From: Novacetimonas cocois
GTDB lineage: Bacteria; Pseudomonadota; Alphaproteobacteria; Acetobacterales; Acetobacteraceae
Reading direction: 5' to 3'
Length of the DNA stretch: 40,757 nucleotides
Assembly: GCF_003311635.1 (NCBI RefSeq)
Contig: NZ_QEXL01000013.1
Location: 78,714 to 119,470, forward strand
Shown here piece by piece: positions 1 through 8,438 of this stretch (within the stretch, counting starts at the first letter, position 1; the number at the start of each line of letters is the position of its first letter). The translations under genes were made by a program, and so were the position numbers. The notes under the pieces are model-generated. The model was not told where the DNA came from. It did no database searches and saw nothing but the letters and a program-made list of their open reading frames with translations.

Positions 1-1431
1 ATAGGCATAGTTCTGCCGGTGGTCGGTCACATATTCGATGTCGAAACCGCCGATGATTTCATGCCGGATGCGTCCGGTGCGGAAACGCGCGATGCCGGAA
101 AAGACATCCTGTATCGACCAGTCGCTCTGCCGGTAGGGTTCGGGACCACCCACGCCGCCATTACGCGCGACCTGTGCTGCGGCGGGGTTGGCGGAAAACA
201 AATCGGCATTACAGGTCGCCGACGGCACGCTGCCATTTATCAGGTTGTTGTTATACGCCGTTGTGCCCGCCGCCATGGACGAACATGCCTCCTGCGAGGC
301 GGAGAAATAGCGGTGATAGATCCCGCCGCGCATGTCGTTGTAAAGTGTCAGGATCGGGCTGACCTTTGCCGTCAGGCGACCGGTGATCATGTCATCACTG
401 GTATTGTCCTGATCATAGGTCGTGCCATACCAGTTGGTACGCCTGACCCCGTATTCCGTCGCAGGCAGGCCAACCGCCGCCCCCGGCTTGTAAACGACGG
501 GCACGCCGTAATCGGGGATGCGGTTATCGTTCTGATGAAAATATTCCAGAACGAATGACACCTTTTTCCCAAGGCCAAAGGCAATGGAGGGCGCAATGCC
601 CCAACGATGGGAATAGATGTAGTCGCGGCCGACGACATTGTTTTCATTTCCCATGCCACTCAGGCGAAAGGCGATGCTGTTGGTCAGCTGCTGGTTGATA
701 TCCAGCGTGCCGCGATAATAGGACCCGCTGCCGCCCGAGAAATTCGCCTGATAGAAATTGCCCAGCTGCGGGCTCTTGGTCACGATGTTGATCGCGCCGC
801 CCGTCGTGCCGTTGCCGAAAACCTCAGACGACGGGCCCTTGATGACGGAAACATGGTCATAATTGAAACTGTCGCGGGTATAGACGCCAAAATCACGCAG
901 CCCGTTTTCATAGATGTCGTTCTGCGACTGAAACCCACGGATAAGGAACTGATCCCCGGCCATGCCGCCTTCGCCCTCGCCGACCGAGGCCGTGATGCCC
1001 GGCACGTTCTTCAGTGCCTCGTCAAGGGATTTGACGTTCTGCTGCTGCATCAGGACCTGCGGCACGACGTTGATGTTCTGTGGCGTGTGCATCGCGTCGT
1101 GCGGCATGCGGCTCAGCCCGACCGACTGTTTCAGCGCATTCATCGGCGATGCCGTCACCGTGGTGTAATCGTGCCGGTGATCGGAAATGATCCCCGACGC
1201 ATCTTCCTGTGCGGCCGCATCCCGGGACGTCGTTTCGTGGGATGCCGTGGTGGTGGTGGCGGTCCTGGCCTTCCCTGCCGGCGTCGTGGGGGATGTGCCT
1301 GACTGCTGCACGACGGTGGAGGTTTCCTCCCCCGTGGCGGCGGCATGTGCCGCGGACGAACAGGCAAGCGCCAGCGTCGCTGTTGCAACGGAAAATGGTC
1401 GGAGACGGCGGGGTGGGATCATGGGGGTCAT
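1..1431 (-). CDS. TonB-dependent catecholate siderophore receptor, Fiu-like (3' end outside window)
   Basis: Outer-membrane beta-barrel receptor that would import a ferric catecholate-type siderophore using TonB energy. The reading frame is open from the ATG at 1431 to the left edge (477 codons seen), so the C-terminal half of the barrel is missing from the window. Visible in order: a basic and hydrophobic signal peptide ending near AHAA, a Ser/Thr/Ala-rich linker, a TonB-box-like segment (YTTVTA), then a plug domain with typical siderophore-receptor motifs such as MHTPQNINVVP, FLIRGFQSQNDI, VIKGPSSEVFGNGTTGG and INIVTKSP, then barrel strands. A second in-frame ATG lies at 1422; 1431 was taken as the first ATG after the likely promoter, although no strong ribosome binding site is seen. 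Fiu/CirA-type specificity is inferred from the plug motifs and is not certain. Confidence 0.9.
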   Translation of the reverse strand, partial: MTPMIPPRRLRPFSVATATLALACSSAAHAAATGEETSTVVQQSGTSPTTPAGKARTATTTTASHETTSRDAAAQEDASGIISDHRHDYTTVTASPMNALKQSVGLSRMPHDAMHTPQNINVVPQVLMQQQNVKSLDEALKNVPGITASVGEGEGGMAGDQFLIRGFQSQNDIYENGLRDFGVYTRDSFNYDHVSVIKGPSSEVFGNGTTGGAINIVTKSPQLGNFYQANFSGGSGSYYRGTLDINQQLTNSIAFRLSGMGNENNVVGRDYIYSHRWGIAPSIAFGLGKKVSFVLEYFHQNDNRIPDYGVPVVYKPGAAVGLPATEYGVRRTNWYGTTYDQDNTSDDMITGRLTAKVSPILTLYNDMRGGIYHRYFSASQEACSSMAAGTTAYNNNLINGSVPSATCNADLFSANPAAAQVARNGGVGGPEPYRQSDWSIQDVFSGIARFRTGRIRHEIIGGFDIEYVTDHRQNYAY

Positions 1432-1464
1432 CTTTGATAGTTGCGACTGATTCTTATTTCCCCC

Positions 1465-1499
1465 CATTAATGAAAGTGAGTTTGATTCGCAATATCAAA
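1465..1499 (-). promoter_or_regulatory. Candidate promoter with Fur-like palindrome for the Fiu-like receptor
   Basis: A 19-bp inverted repeat at 1481-1499 (arms TTTGAT and ATCAAA, 7-bp centre) lies about 50 bp upstream of the receptor start. Read on the minus strand it contains TTGCGA (1492-1487), followed after 16 bp by TTAATG (1470-1465), a plausible -35/-10 pair. The same TTGCGA-in-palindrome layout with the same 16-bp spacing occurs upstream of the second siderophore receptor. This suggests a shared iron regulator, most likely Fur; that identity is inference. Confidence 0.45.
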
Positions 1500-1662
1500 C
1501 GGGCGGATTTTTTGACAATCCGCCTTCTTAGCGTCCCTGTGGTGTTTTTGCCGCACGGGAACAGGCATGAAGGATCCCGAACGCCGCCCCGCCAGACAGA
1601 CGATCCCGCGCGGCAACGACCGGAATATCGCGACACGAAACCCGTTGATCTGGATATTTCCT

Positions 1663-1750
1663 GAAAATGACAAAAGCTTCCGGGTGCCGCCCTTTTTAGG
1701 AAAGGCGGCGTGCCCAGAAGCTTTTCAGACAAAAGGCTTCCCGAAACTTC
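1663..1750 (-). repeat. Dispersed double-hairpin repeat, copy 1 (likely terminator)
   Basis: The core hairpin has GCCGCC (1686-1691) pairing with GGCGGC (1704-1709). A second stem is formed by GAAGC and GGCTTC with facing T and A runs, and flanking blocks match copies near 6.3, 17.5 and 33.9 kb. It sits just past the stop of the receptor ending at 1774 and in the orientation that would follow that transcript. It fills most of the 342-bp gap between the two receptor genes; the rest (1500-1662) shows nothing recognisable. Confidence 0.7.
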
Positions 1751-1773
1751 TCTACGGTGTCAGCAACAGCTTC

Positions 1774-4020
1774 TTACAGATCGGCGGTAAAGGAGAACTT
1801 GAACGTCCTTGGCAGGCCTTCAAGCAGGTAGCCGTTGAAAGAAGACGACCAGTACCGGGTATTCGCAAGGTTATCGACGCCAAAGCGCAGCGTCAGCGGC
1901 TTGTGATCAGCAACGAAGGTATAGCGCGCCGCCAGGTCAAAACGCGTCCAGACCGGCAGGTGCATCGTATTGGACGTATTGACCATCTGCTTGCCCGTGT
2001 TGACGACGCGTCCCACGACCGTCGCGCCCTTGAGGAACGGCAGGTCATATTCCAGATTTCCGTTGATGGTGTAATTGGGAATCCCGATCGCGGTATGACC
2101 GTTCTGCAGCCCGCCCGCCGTGCGTCGCAGGTCCGCGTCGATGACCGTGCCGCCACCGTTAAAGCGCAGGCCCGGCAGGATTTCCCCATTGACGTTCAGT
2201 TCGATGCCACGGTTGCGCTGCAGCCCGTCCTCCACAAAAATCGACTGGCCCGTATTGCCGATGGCCTGCGAATACGAATTGGGCTGCGAGATTTCGTAAA
2301 CGGCAAGGGATGCGCTGAAACGCCGGGTTTCATACTTGGCGCCCACCTCGTACTGGGTGGATTTATAGGGGGCGAAAATCTGTCCCTGGTTGATCGTATC
2401 TGCCGGCGCGGTCTGCCCCTGCGACAGGCCCTCGATCCGGTTGAAATACAGCGCTGTCTGCCGCGTGGGATGGATCACCAGCCCGACCACGGGGGTAATG
2501 GCATCCTGATCGTAATGGGAATTGATGGCGCCACGGCCCGATGCGGCGTAATCGTATCCGTTGATCAGCATGTTCTGGTAACGAAATCCCCCCGTCAGGG
2601 CGACGCGGTCGTGAAAGAACGACATCGTGTCGGAAAAGAACAGGCTGTACAGCCGCGTACGGTTGATGGGCTGCGGATTGGCGACGTCACCGCCGCTAAA
2701 GGTATTGGCAAGCGGCGAGATGTAGGGCGTGTTGTAGATATTCGTCGTGACCGAGGTCAGCGCCATGGAATAGGCGGTATCGGCCTCCTCCCACAATGAT
2801 GATCCGCCTGCATTGATTTCATGCCTGACGGGACCGGTCCTGAAATGCGCCCGCACGCCCGCGCGCGTGCTTTCGTTCGTCTGGTTATAGGGCACGTACA
2901 TGCTGCCGATGGTCGCCGCCCCGGTGATGGCGTCGGTTACGGTCGGGTTCGCGTATTCGCCCTTCTCATTCCCGCCAAGACCACCGAACGCGCCATAGAC
3001 GGTGATATGCTTGGAAAAGTCGTGTTCGATATTGAGCATGCCGAAAATGTAGTTCAGGTCGTTATAGGCCCAGCGCTGCCCGAAATTGTGCGACGGCGCT
3101 GCCGCGCGCGGCACCGAGGTCACACCCGTCCCGAGGAAGATGGCCGGCCGCCCCCCGTTGACGCCCTGATTCTGGTAATTCATGTCCAGCGAAATGCGGG
3201 TATCGTCATTATGCCAGTCGAAATCGGCCCCCACGGCGGCGGAATGGCGGTATTCATGGTCGATCGAATCCTCGCCATCCTGCCCTGCAACATTCAGGCG
3301 AAAGCCGAAGGCCTTGTCCCGCCCGAAACGACGGCCGAAATCCACGCTTCCCCCGCCCAGGGCATTGCTGGTGTAATCACCCGTCACGCGGGTAATCGGG
3401 GTTTTGGTCGCGTGCTTGAACATCAGGTTGATGTTGCCGCCGATGGCCGATCCGCTGGGCGCCGCGCCATTGAGGAACGCGCTGGCCCCGTTGAGCACCT
3501 GCACCTGATCATATAGCTGCGGGGAGACAAGCTGCCGCGGCGTGATGCCGTACAGCCCGTTGATCGCCACGTCATCGCCATCGACGGGAAACCCGCGGAT
3601 CACGAACATCTCCGAAAAATTGCCATAGCCATAGGTGGTGCGCACGGACGGGTCGTTTTCCAGAACCTGCCCCAGCGTCTGCGACTGCTGGTTGAGGATC
3701 AGGCTGGAGCTGTAGCTGCGGATGTTGAAGGGCACATCAAGCCCCTTCTTGTTCCCCAGCACCCCGAGCTGACCGCCACTTGTCACTTCCATCTGGTTGC
3801 GGCGGCTGGCGGTGACGATGATTTTCTCGTCCTTCGCCTGCGCGTCGGCCTTTTCCGGCCCGGGGGTTTTCTGTGCCCCGGGGGCTTTTTTCTGCGTTCC
3901 GGGCTTTTCATCGTCCGCGGCGAATACCGGCGCCATCGGCAAAAGGCTTCCCATAACGATCATGACCGCCAGCGCCACGACAGTCTTCCGGCGGACAGGG
4001 ATCAGGCATGCACATAACAT
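1774..4020 (-). CDS. TonB-dependent siderophore receptor (hydroxamate/ferrichrome-type family)
   Basis: Outer-membrane ferric-siderophore receptor of 748 residues. The frame is open to 4167, but the ATG at 4020 is preferred: it follows AAGG at a good distance, starts a normal signal peptide (VRRKTVVALAVMIVM, then AXA before DDEKPG), and leaves the palindrome and promoter elements at 4060-4087 upstream. A Lys/Gly/Pro-rich linker precedes the TonB box (EKIIVTAS). The plug carries FVIRGFPVDGDDVAINGLYG and VQVLNGASAFLNGAAP, and the C-terminal barrel has the usual GVDNLANTRYW strand. The family resembles FhuE/FcuA-type receptors; the ligand cannot be read from the sequence. It is divergent from the DUF3649/PepSY/DUF3325 operon, a common partner of siderophore receptors. 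Confidence 0.9.
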   Translation of the reverse strand: MLCACLIPVRRKTVVALAVMIVMGSLLPMAPVFAADDEKPGTQKKAPGAQKTPGPEKADAQAKDEKIIVTASRRNQMEVTSGGQLGVLGNKKGLDVPFNIRSYSSSLILNQQSQTLGQVLENDPSVRTTYGYGNFSEMFVIRGFPVDGDDVAINGLYGITPRQLVSPQLYDQVQVLNGASAFLNGAAPSGSAIGGNINLMFKHATKTPITRVTGDYTSNALGGGSVDFGRRFGRDKAFGFRLNVAGQDGEDSIDHEYRHSAAVGADFDWHNDDTRISLDMNYQNQGVNGGRPAIFLGTGVTSVPRAAAPSHNFGQRWAYNDLNYIFGMLNIEHDFSKHITVYGAFGGLGGNEKGEYANPTVTDAITGAATIGSMYVPYNQTNESTRAGVRAHFRTGPVRHEINAGGSSLWEEADTAYSMALTSVTTNIYNTPYISPLANTFSGGDVANPQPINRTRLYSLFFSDTMSFFHDRVALTGGFRYQNMLINGYDYAASGRGAINSHYDQDAITPVVGLVIHPTRQTALYFNRIEGLSQGQTAPADTINQGQIFAPYKSTQYEVGAKYETRRFSASLAVYEISQPNSYSQAIGNTGQSIFVEDGLQRNRGIELNVNGEILPGLRFNGGGTVIDADLRRTAGGLQNGHTAIGIPNYTINGNLEYDLPFLKGATVVGRVVNTGKQMVNTSNTMHLPVWTRFDLAARYTFVADHKPLTLRFGVDNLANTRYWSSSFNGYLLEGLPRTFKFSFTADL

Positions 4021-4059
4021 TACGAAGAGCCTTCGGATAAAAGCGGTTGGGGAGTGGGT

Positions 4060-4087
4060 GATATACGCAAATGCGATTAAATCGCAA
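4060..4087 (-). promoter_or_regulatory. Candidate Fur-controlled promoter of the second siderophore receptor
   Basis: A perfect 15-bp inverted repeat, TGCGATTAAATCGCA (4072-4086), overlaps a minus-strand -35 box TTGCGA (4087-4082). TATATC (4065-4060) lies 16 bp downstream as the -10. This resembles alphaproteobacterial Fur sites of the TGCGA-N-TCGCA type (family knowledge). The start codon at 4020 lies 40 bp further on. Binding by Fur is inferred. Confidence 0.5.
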
Positions 4088-4150
4088 CATCTGGGCCGGC
4101 ATCGTTGTATTTTTTTCGCATCCGGCGACATTCTGTGGCATGAAGAACAC

Positions 4151-4504
4151 ATGCAAATGCGTCGCATTTATTTCTCAATATGTAACAGAAGACCGCAACT
4201 GACGCGCGACAGGGCGAAACGCCCCCCCACCCTTGCCGTTGGCAGGATCAGCGCCCTGGCGATCGGTTGCCTGCTTTCCTATCTGGTCGCGCACCTGCTG
4301 CTGATGGATATCGGCCGGATGGTTGCGCGCCATGGGAACGGGACGCTTCCCCCGGATGCGACACAGCTGGGGTACATGGTTGCCGTTGGCGCCCTGCCCC
4401 TGCTGATCCTGACCTGTTTCGGGATATGGGCGCGTTATCGCGGGATCATTGCCGTGGGGATGCTGGGCACGATCGCAGCCCTTGCCGGAACGGTCCTGCC
4501 ATGA
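4151..4504 (+). CDS. DUF3649-family small inner-membrane protein (start uncertain)
   Basis: Short integral membrane protein with three hydrophobic stretches (ISALAIGCLLSYLVAHLL, LGYMVAVGALPLLILTCF, GIIAVGMLGTIAALAGTV). DUF3649 proteins are usually found with PepSY-TM and DUF3325 proteins beside TonB siderophore receptors, exactly the arrangement here, so a role in iron-siderophore handling at the inner membrane is likely; the molecular function is unknown. The stop overlaps the next ATG (ATGA). The start is doubtful: in-frame ATGs at 4151 and 4157 lie in or beside a palindrome that looks like an operator, and family members usually begin nearer the first helix. A non-ATG start around 4199 (CTG) would also fit. 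Confidence 0.65.
   Translation: MQMRRIYFSICNRRPQLTRDRAKRPPTLAVGRISALAIGCLLSYLVAHLLLMDIGRMVARHGNGTLPPDATQLGYMVAVGALPLLILTCFGIWARYRGIIAVGMLGTIAALAGTVLP
4155..4169. promoter_or_regulatory. Second palindrome, candidate Fur site facing the DUF3649 operon
   Basis: A 15-bp inverted repeat AAATGCGTCGCATTT with 7-bp perfect arms. It lies about 70 bp from the palindrome at 4072-4086, on the other side of the divergent region. A weak plus-strand promoter (TTGTAT at 4105-4110, CATTCT at 4129-4134) precedes it. Two related palindromes in one divergent region suggest co-control of receptor and inner-membrane operon. It overlaps the nominal start of the DUF3649 frame. Confidence 0.4.
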
Positions 4505-5967
4505 CGCGTGAAACCCTGCGCACACGCATGGGATGGCTGCATGCCTGGGTCGGATTCGTGTGCGGGCTTGCCCTTGTCTGCATCTTCGCCACCGGCACGC
4601 TTGCCGTTTTCGATACGGAAATCACCCGGTGGATGCAGCCTGAAATCCCGGCCCTTGCAAACGCGCAGCCCACCGACATCGCCCTGGACAGCGCCAGCCG
4701 GATGGTGCGTGACCAGCAGGCGCACGGCATGTCGGCCTTTCTTGTCCTGCCCTCCGCGCGTTCGTCCGTGCTGGAAATCCTGCATTACGACGGCCATGAA
4801 TTTGTCGGCGATATCCTTGACCCGCGAACGGGGGCAATAATCCCCGCGCGCCCCACGGCAGGGGGCAAATTCTTCTACGACTTCCATTATTCCCTGCGCG
4901 GTGGAGGCGTGATTGGCGTCGGTCTGGTCAATGTCCTTGGCACAGGGCTGCTGGTTGCGGTGGGGGCGGGCATCGTGATCCACCTGCGCGCGCTGCTGCC
5001 GGATCTGGTCATGCTGCGGCTGTCGGTCTCGCGCATCCGGTCATGGCTGGATGCGCATCTGCTGGCCGGTGTCCTGTTCCTGCCCTTTACCGTCATGATG
5101 GGCTATACTGGCGTCCTTGTTCATGCCGACAGGATCCTTCCCGCCACGCCGCTGGCAACGATTTTCCGGCATGACGCCGCCCCGGCGCGTCTGCCCGCCT
5201 CTCCGCCGGTCCTGTCGCCCGTGCCGTCCTTGCGGCCCCTGCTGGAAACCGCACGCCTGCGCCTTGGCGGACGGGAATGTGGCTTCATCCTGTTTTCGCC
5301 CGATCGCCTTGGCATCTTCGCCAGCGATGCCTCCGGCCCGTTCATGACGCGCGACCATGTGGATTTCGGCCTGCCTGACGGGCGGGTGCTGGGCACGACG
5401 GTTACGCGCGGACCTGTCGCGACAACCCTGCAACTGATGCACGGCCTGCATTACGCGCGCTTTCTCCCGCTTTCCCTGCGCTGGCTGTATTTCGTATCCG
5501 GCCTGTGTTCGACCGCAGCCATTGCAAGCGGCATGGTGCTGTTCCTGATGAAACGCCGCCGCAAATCAGGCTATCGCGCGGTTTTCCGCATTGCCGAAGG
5601 GCTGTGCATCGCCACGATAACGGGCCTGCCTGTCGCCATCCTGTCCTTCCTGTGGGGCAACCGCCTGCTGCCCGCGACCCTGCCGGGTCGGGAAATACTT
5701 GAAATAGACGTGTTCTTTTTCATCTGGGCCATCTGCGGCCTGCATGGAATCACGCGATCATGTGCCACGTCCCCCCTGTCGGGATGGCGCGAACAGCTTG
5801 TGGCGACAGCGGCGCTGGGATGTGGCCTTCCGCTGCTGGATGCCGCGGGCGACGCGACCGCGTGGCGGCAATGGTCCGGCATTCACGCGGGCATTGATGG
5901 CATGGGGGTTCTGTTTGGCGTGATCGCGGCCTGCGTGGCGCGTCACATGAAAGACAGGGCTGCATGA
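4501..5967 (+). CDS. PepSY-associated transmembrane protein (PiuB-like, iron uptake)
   Basis: Inner-membrane protein of 488 residues of the PepSY-TM family. Visible: TM1 with the family pattern GWLHAWVGFVCGLAL, a periplasmic PepSY-like region, a TM pair around NVLGTGLLVAVGAG and HLLAGVLFLPFTVMMGYTG, a second periplasmic domain ending in LMHGLHYARF, and further TMs with a basic KRRRK loop and a hydrophobic C-terminal part. Conserved His residues at the membrane edges are typical; related proteins are thought to act in reduction or release of iron from siderophores (family inference). It begins with an ATGA overlap on the DUF3649 gene and ends with an ATGA overlap on the DUF3325 gene, so the three genes are translationally coupled. 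Confidence 0.88.
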   Translation: MTRETLRTRMGWLHAWVGFVCGLALVCIFATGTLAVFDTEITRWMQPEIPALANAQPTDIALDSASRMVRDQQAHGMSAFLVLPSARSSVLEILHYDGHEFVGDILDPRTGAIIPARPTAGGKFFYDFHYSLRGGGVIGVGLVNVLGTGLLVAVGAGIVIHLRALLPDLVMLRLSVSRIRSWLDAHLLAGVLFLPFTVMMGYTGVLVHADRILPATPLATIFRHDAAPARLPASPPVLSPVPSLRPLLETARLRLGGRECGFILFSPDRLGIFASDASGPFMTRDHVDFGLPDGRVLGTTVTRGPVATTLQLMHGLHYARFLPLSLRWLYFVSGLCSTAAIASGMVLFLMKRRRKSGYRAVFRIAEGLCIATITGLPVAILSFLWGNRLLPATLPGREILEIDVFFFIWAICGLHGITRSCATSPLSGWREQLVATAALGCGLPLLDAAGDATAWRQWSGIHAGIDGMGVLFGVIAACVARHMKDRAA

Positions 5968-6224
5968 CGATCCTCATTTCCCTGCTGTCATGGGGCATTG
6001 CCCTGTCCTGCCATGCGTGGCTTCAACACGCGCGGTATCACCTGCCGCCGGTCTCACGCCCCATTCAGCGCGCGATGCGGATCGTGCGCGCGGTCGCCCC
6101 CATGCTTGCGCTGGGTGTGGCGCTGACCGCCGGTCCGGTGGCGGGCGTGCTTGTCTGGTGTGCGACGTTTTCCATCGCGGGAATGGCTGTTGCCATCGTG
6201 GTGGAACGGCTTACGCATCACTGA
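5964..6224 (+). CDS. DUF3325-family small membrane protein
   Basis: An 86-residue, very hydrophobic protein with about three membrane segments: LISLLSWGIALSCHAWLQH, VAPMLALGVALTAGPVAGVL and a C-terminal SIAGMAVAIVV. This size and topology, and its position directly after a PepSY-TM gene with an ATGA overlap, match DUF3325. Function is unknown; by context it belongs to the siderophore-iron inner-membrane set. A double-hairpin repeat that can end transcription follows 11 bp after the stop. Confidence 0.75.
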   Translation: MTILISLLSWGIALSCHAWLQHARYHLPPVSRPIQRAMRIVRAVAPMLALGVALTAGPVAGVLVWCATFSIAGMAVAIVVERLTHH

Positions 6225-6234
6225 CGATGGCTCT

Positions 6235-6331
6235 GGTGAAGCTTTTTGCGGAAAGCTTCGCAAGACGCCGCCTTTTTGAAAAAAGGCGGCACCCAAAAAC
6301 TTTTATTTTCTTTTATCAACAGGCTGTTTTC
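6235..6331 (+). repeat. Dispersed double-hairpin repeat, copy 2 (likely terminator)
   Basis: Best-preserved copy. The first stem is GAAGCTTT (6238-6245) with AAAGCTTC (6252-6259). The second is GCCGCC plus T-run pairing with A-run plus GGCGGC (6267-6290), followed by ACCCAAAAACTTTTATTTTC. It lies in the convergent gap between DUF3325 (plus) and the peptide ABC operon (minus), so it could end transcripts from both sides. Confidence 0.75.
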
Positions 6332-6360
6332 AAAAATCTCTTTTCATGCATCGGCAACAG

Positions 6361-7368
6361 TCACGCGGTGCCATCCAGCGGGAAATGACAGGCCACCTCA
6401 TGCCCTTGTCGCACCGGACGCAGTACGGGTTCGTCCACACGGCAGCGATCCTGTGCATAAGGGCAGCGCGTATGGAACCGGCAGCCTGACGGACGCGCGA
6501 CCGGGCTGGGAATATCCCCCCGCAGGGGAATGGCACGCATGCCCCCCACGACGGGACGCGGCACGGCGGCGCTCAGCGCGGCGGAATAGGGATGGGCCGG
6601 ATGGTGCAGCACACTGTCCGTTTCCCCCAGTTCGACAACCGCCCCCAGATACATCACCGCCACGCGCGTGGAAATCTGGCGCACCACCGCAAGGTCGTGC
6701 GCCACGAAGACATAGGTCAGCCCCAGCCGCGCCTGAAGATCGACGAACAGGTTGACAATCTGCGCCTGCACCGACACGTCCAGCGCCGAAACAGGTTCAT
6801 CCGCCACCACCAGACGCGGCGACAGGGCCAGCGCGCGGGCGATATTGATACGCTGGCGCTGCCCCCCTGAAAATTCATGGGCATAACGCTCCAGCGCCGC
6901 GCGCGGCAGGCTGACCAGTTCCATCAGTTCATGCAGCCGCGCGGTAATGGTCGCGGCCGATCGCCTGCGTCCATCGGCATCGGGATGCACGCGCAGCGGT
7001 TCCGCCAGCAGGTCGCCAATGCGGCGCCGGGGATTGAGCGATGCGTAGGAATCCTGAAACACCATCTGCATGCGCTGGCGCAACGGACGCATGGCACGTT
7101 CGTTCAGCGCGGTGATATCACGCCCCTCGAACAGGATCCGGCCTGACGAGACATCCATCAGGCGCAGCAGGCAGCGCCCGAGGGTGGATTTGCCACATCC
7201 CGATTCCCCCACCAGCCCCAGCACCTCCCCCGGCATGACGGAAAGCGAGATACCATCCACCGCCTTGAGCGTCTGGCCACGTGGCAGGCGATAGGTCTTG
7301 CGCAGATCCCGCACCTCCATCAGCGGAGCGGCCGTCCCCTGCGTCATGATGGGTGGATGCGCGTTCAT
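6361..7368 (-). CDS. Peptide ABC transporter ATP-binding protein, DppF/OppF-type
   Basis: Cytoplasmic ATPase subunit (335 residues) of a di/oligopeptide importer. Visible: Walker A GESGCGKST (about residues 54-62), Q-loop region QMVFQDSYASLNPRR, signature FSGGQRQRINIARAL, Walker B LVVADEPVSALD, the H-loop in FVAHDLAVV, and the C-terminal oligopeptide-transporter extension with clustered cysteines (GCRFHTRCPYAQDRC). The start at 7368 is chosen because it forms an ATGA overlap with the upstream ATPase gene and is preceded by a GGAGG motif; an earlier in-frame start at 7401 is less likely. Last gene of the four-gene operon. Dpp versus Opp or glutathione-type specificity cannot be decided. Confidence 0.92.
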   Translation of the reverse strand: MNAHPPIMTQGTAAPLMEVRDLRKTYRLPRGQTLKAVDGISLSVMPGEVLGLVGESGCGKSTLGRCLLRLMDVSSGRILFEGRDITALNERAMRPLRQRMQMVFQDSYASLNPRRRIGDLLAEPLRVHPDADGRRRSAATITARLHELMELVSLPRAALERYAHEFSGGQRQRINIARALALSPRLVVADEPVSALDVSVQAQIVNLFVDLQARLGLTYVFVAHDLAVVRQISTRVAVMYLGAVVELGETDSVLHHPAHPYSAALSAAVPRPVVGGMRAIPLRGDIPSPVARPSGCRFHTRCPYAQDRCRVDEPVLRPVRQGHEVACHFPLDGTA

Positions 7369-8438
7369 GCCGGCCCCTCCTGCGGGGCGGACGCCGGACA
7401 TCGCGGCGGCAGGGGCCTGCCCTCCGTCGGCAGGACGCAGGCGGCGGCCTGATCCGGTCCGACCGGCACCAGCGGCGGCGGCGCGGGGCGGCAGCGTTCA
7501 TGCACATATCCGCAACGCGGGCCAAAGGCGCAGCCGACCGGCCGGTCAAGGGGGGCGGGGGGCACGCCGGCGATGGTCGGCAGCCGTTCGGGGCGCGGCC
7601 CGTCCAGCGGCGGTATGGAAGCAAGCAGCGCCGCCGTATAAGGATGGCCCGGCCGCGCGAACAGCGCCCCTGTCGGCCCGGTTTCGGCAACACGCCCCGA
7701 ATACAGCACCAGCGTGCTGTCACAGGTTTCCGCCACCACCCCCATGTCATGCGTGATCAGCAGCACTGAGGAGCCATGCCTGCCGCGCAGGGCGCGGACA
7801 AGTTCAAGGATCTGCGCCTGCACCGTGACGTCGAGTGCCGTGGTCGGCTCATCCGCGATCAGCAGGACGGGATTGCACGACAGCGCCATGGCGATCATCG
7901 CGCGCTGGCGCAGCCCGCCCGAAAGCTGGTGCGGATAACACCCGGCCGTGCGGACCGGGTCGGGCACCCCCATTTCCCCCAGCAGGCGCACCGTGCGCGC
8001 GCGGGCCTGCCTGCGTGAAATCCGCTCATGCGCGCGGATCTGCTCATCAATCTGCCATCCGATGGTATAGACCGGGGTAAAGGCCGTCATCGGATCCTGA
8101 AAGATCATGGCGATCTGCCCCCCGCGCAGGCGGCGCAGTTCCCTGGGGGCAAGGCCCACAAGTTCCTGCCCGCGAAACAGGGCGGATCCGGTAATCCGCA
8201 CGCCCGGACTGTCGATCAGGCCCATCAGCGCCATGGCCGTCACGGACTTGCCCGAACCCGACTCCCCCACCAGTCCAAGGATCTCGCGCTCCGCCAGTGT
8301 GAAGGAGACATGTTCGACAATCGGGATCATCCGTCCCGCCGAAGGAAAGCTGACACACAGGTCACGCACCTCCAGCAGTGGCGCGCGGGCGGAGCCGTCC
8401 CCGGATATCGCATTGCCGGGCATCGTACTACCGGGCAT
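7365..8438 (-). CDS. Peptide ABC transporter ATP-binding protein, DppD/OppD-type
   Basis: Second ATPase subunit (about 357 residues). Visible: Walker A GESGSGKS (about residues 58-65), [15 protein letters not shown] at the Q-loop, signature [15 protein letters not shown], Walker [15 protein letters not shown]-loop [10 protein letters not shown], and a C-terminal cysteine-bearing extension ([15 protein letters not shown]). It pairs with the next gene to form the usual heterodimer. Start candidates are ATGs at 8438 and 8423; 8438 overlaps the permease stop by 11 bp and was kept, but 8423 is possible. Confidence 0.9.
   Translation of the reverse strand: MPGSTMPGNAISGDGSARAPLLEVRDLCVSFPSAGRMIPIVEHVSFTLAEREILGLVGESGSGKSVTAMALMGLIDSPGVRITGSALFRGQELVGLAPRELRRLRGGQIAMIFQDPMTAFTPVYTIGWQIDEQIRAHERISRRQARARTVRLLGEMGVPDPVRTAGCYPHQLSGGLRQRAMIAMALSCNPVLLIADEPTTALDVTVQAQILELVRALRGRHGSSVLLITHDMGVVAETCDSTLVLYSGRVAETGPTGALFARPGHPYTAALLASIPPLDGPRPERLPTIAGVPPAPLDRPVGCAFGPRCGYVHERCRPAPPPLVPVGPDQAAACVLPTEGRPLPPRCPASAPQEGPA

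Noticed and set aside
1567-2799. Long plus-strand open frame (410 codons) opposite the second siderophore receptor
   Set aside because: It is antisense to a strong TonB receptor frame; the product is Arg/Asp/Gly-rich without recognisable motifs, as expected for antisense frames in GC-rich coding DNA.
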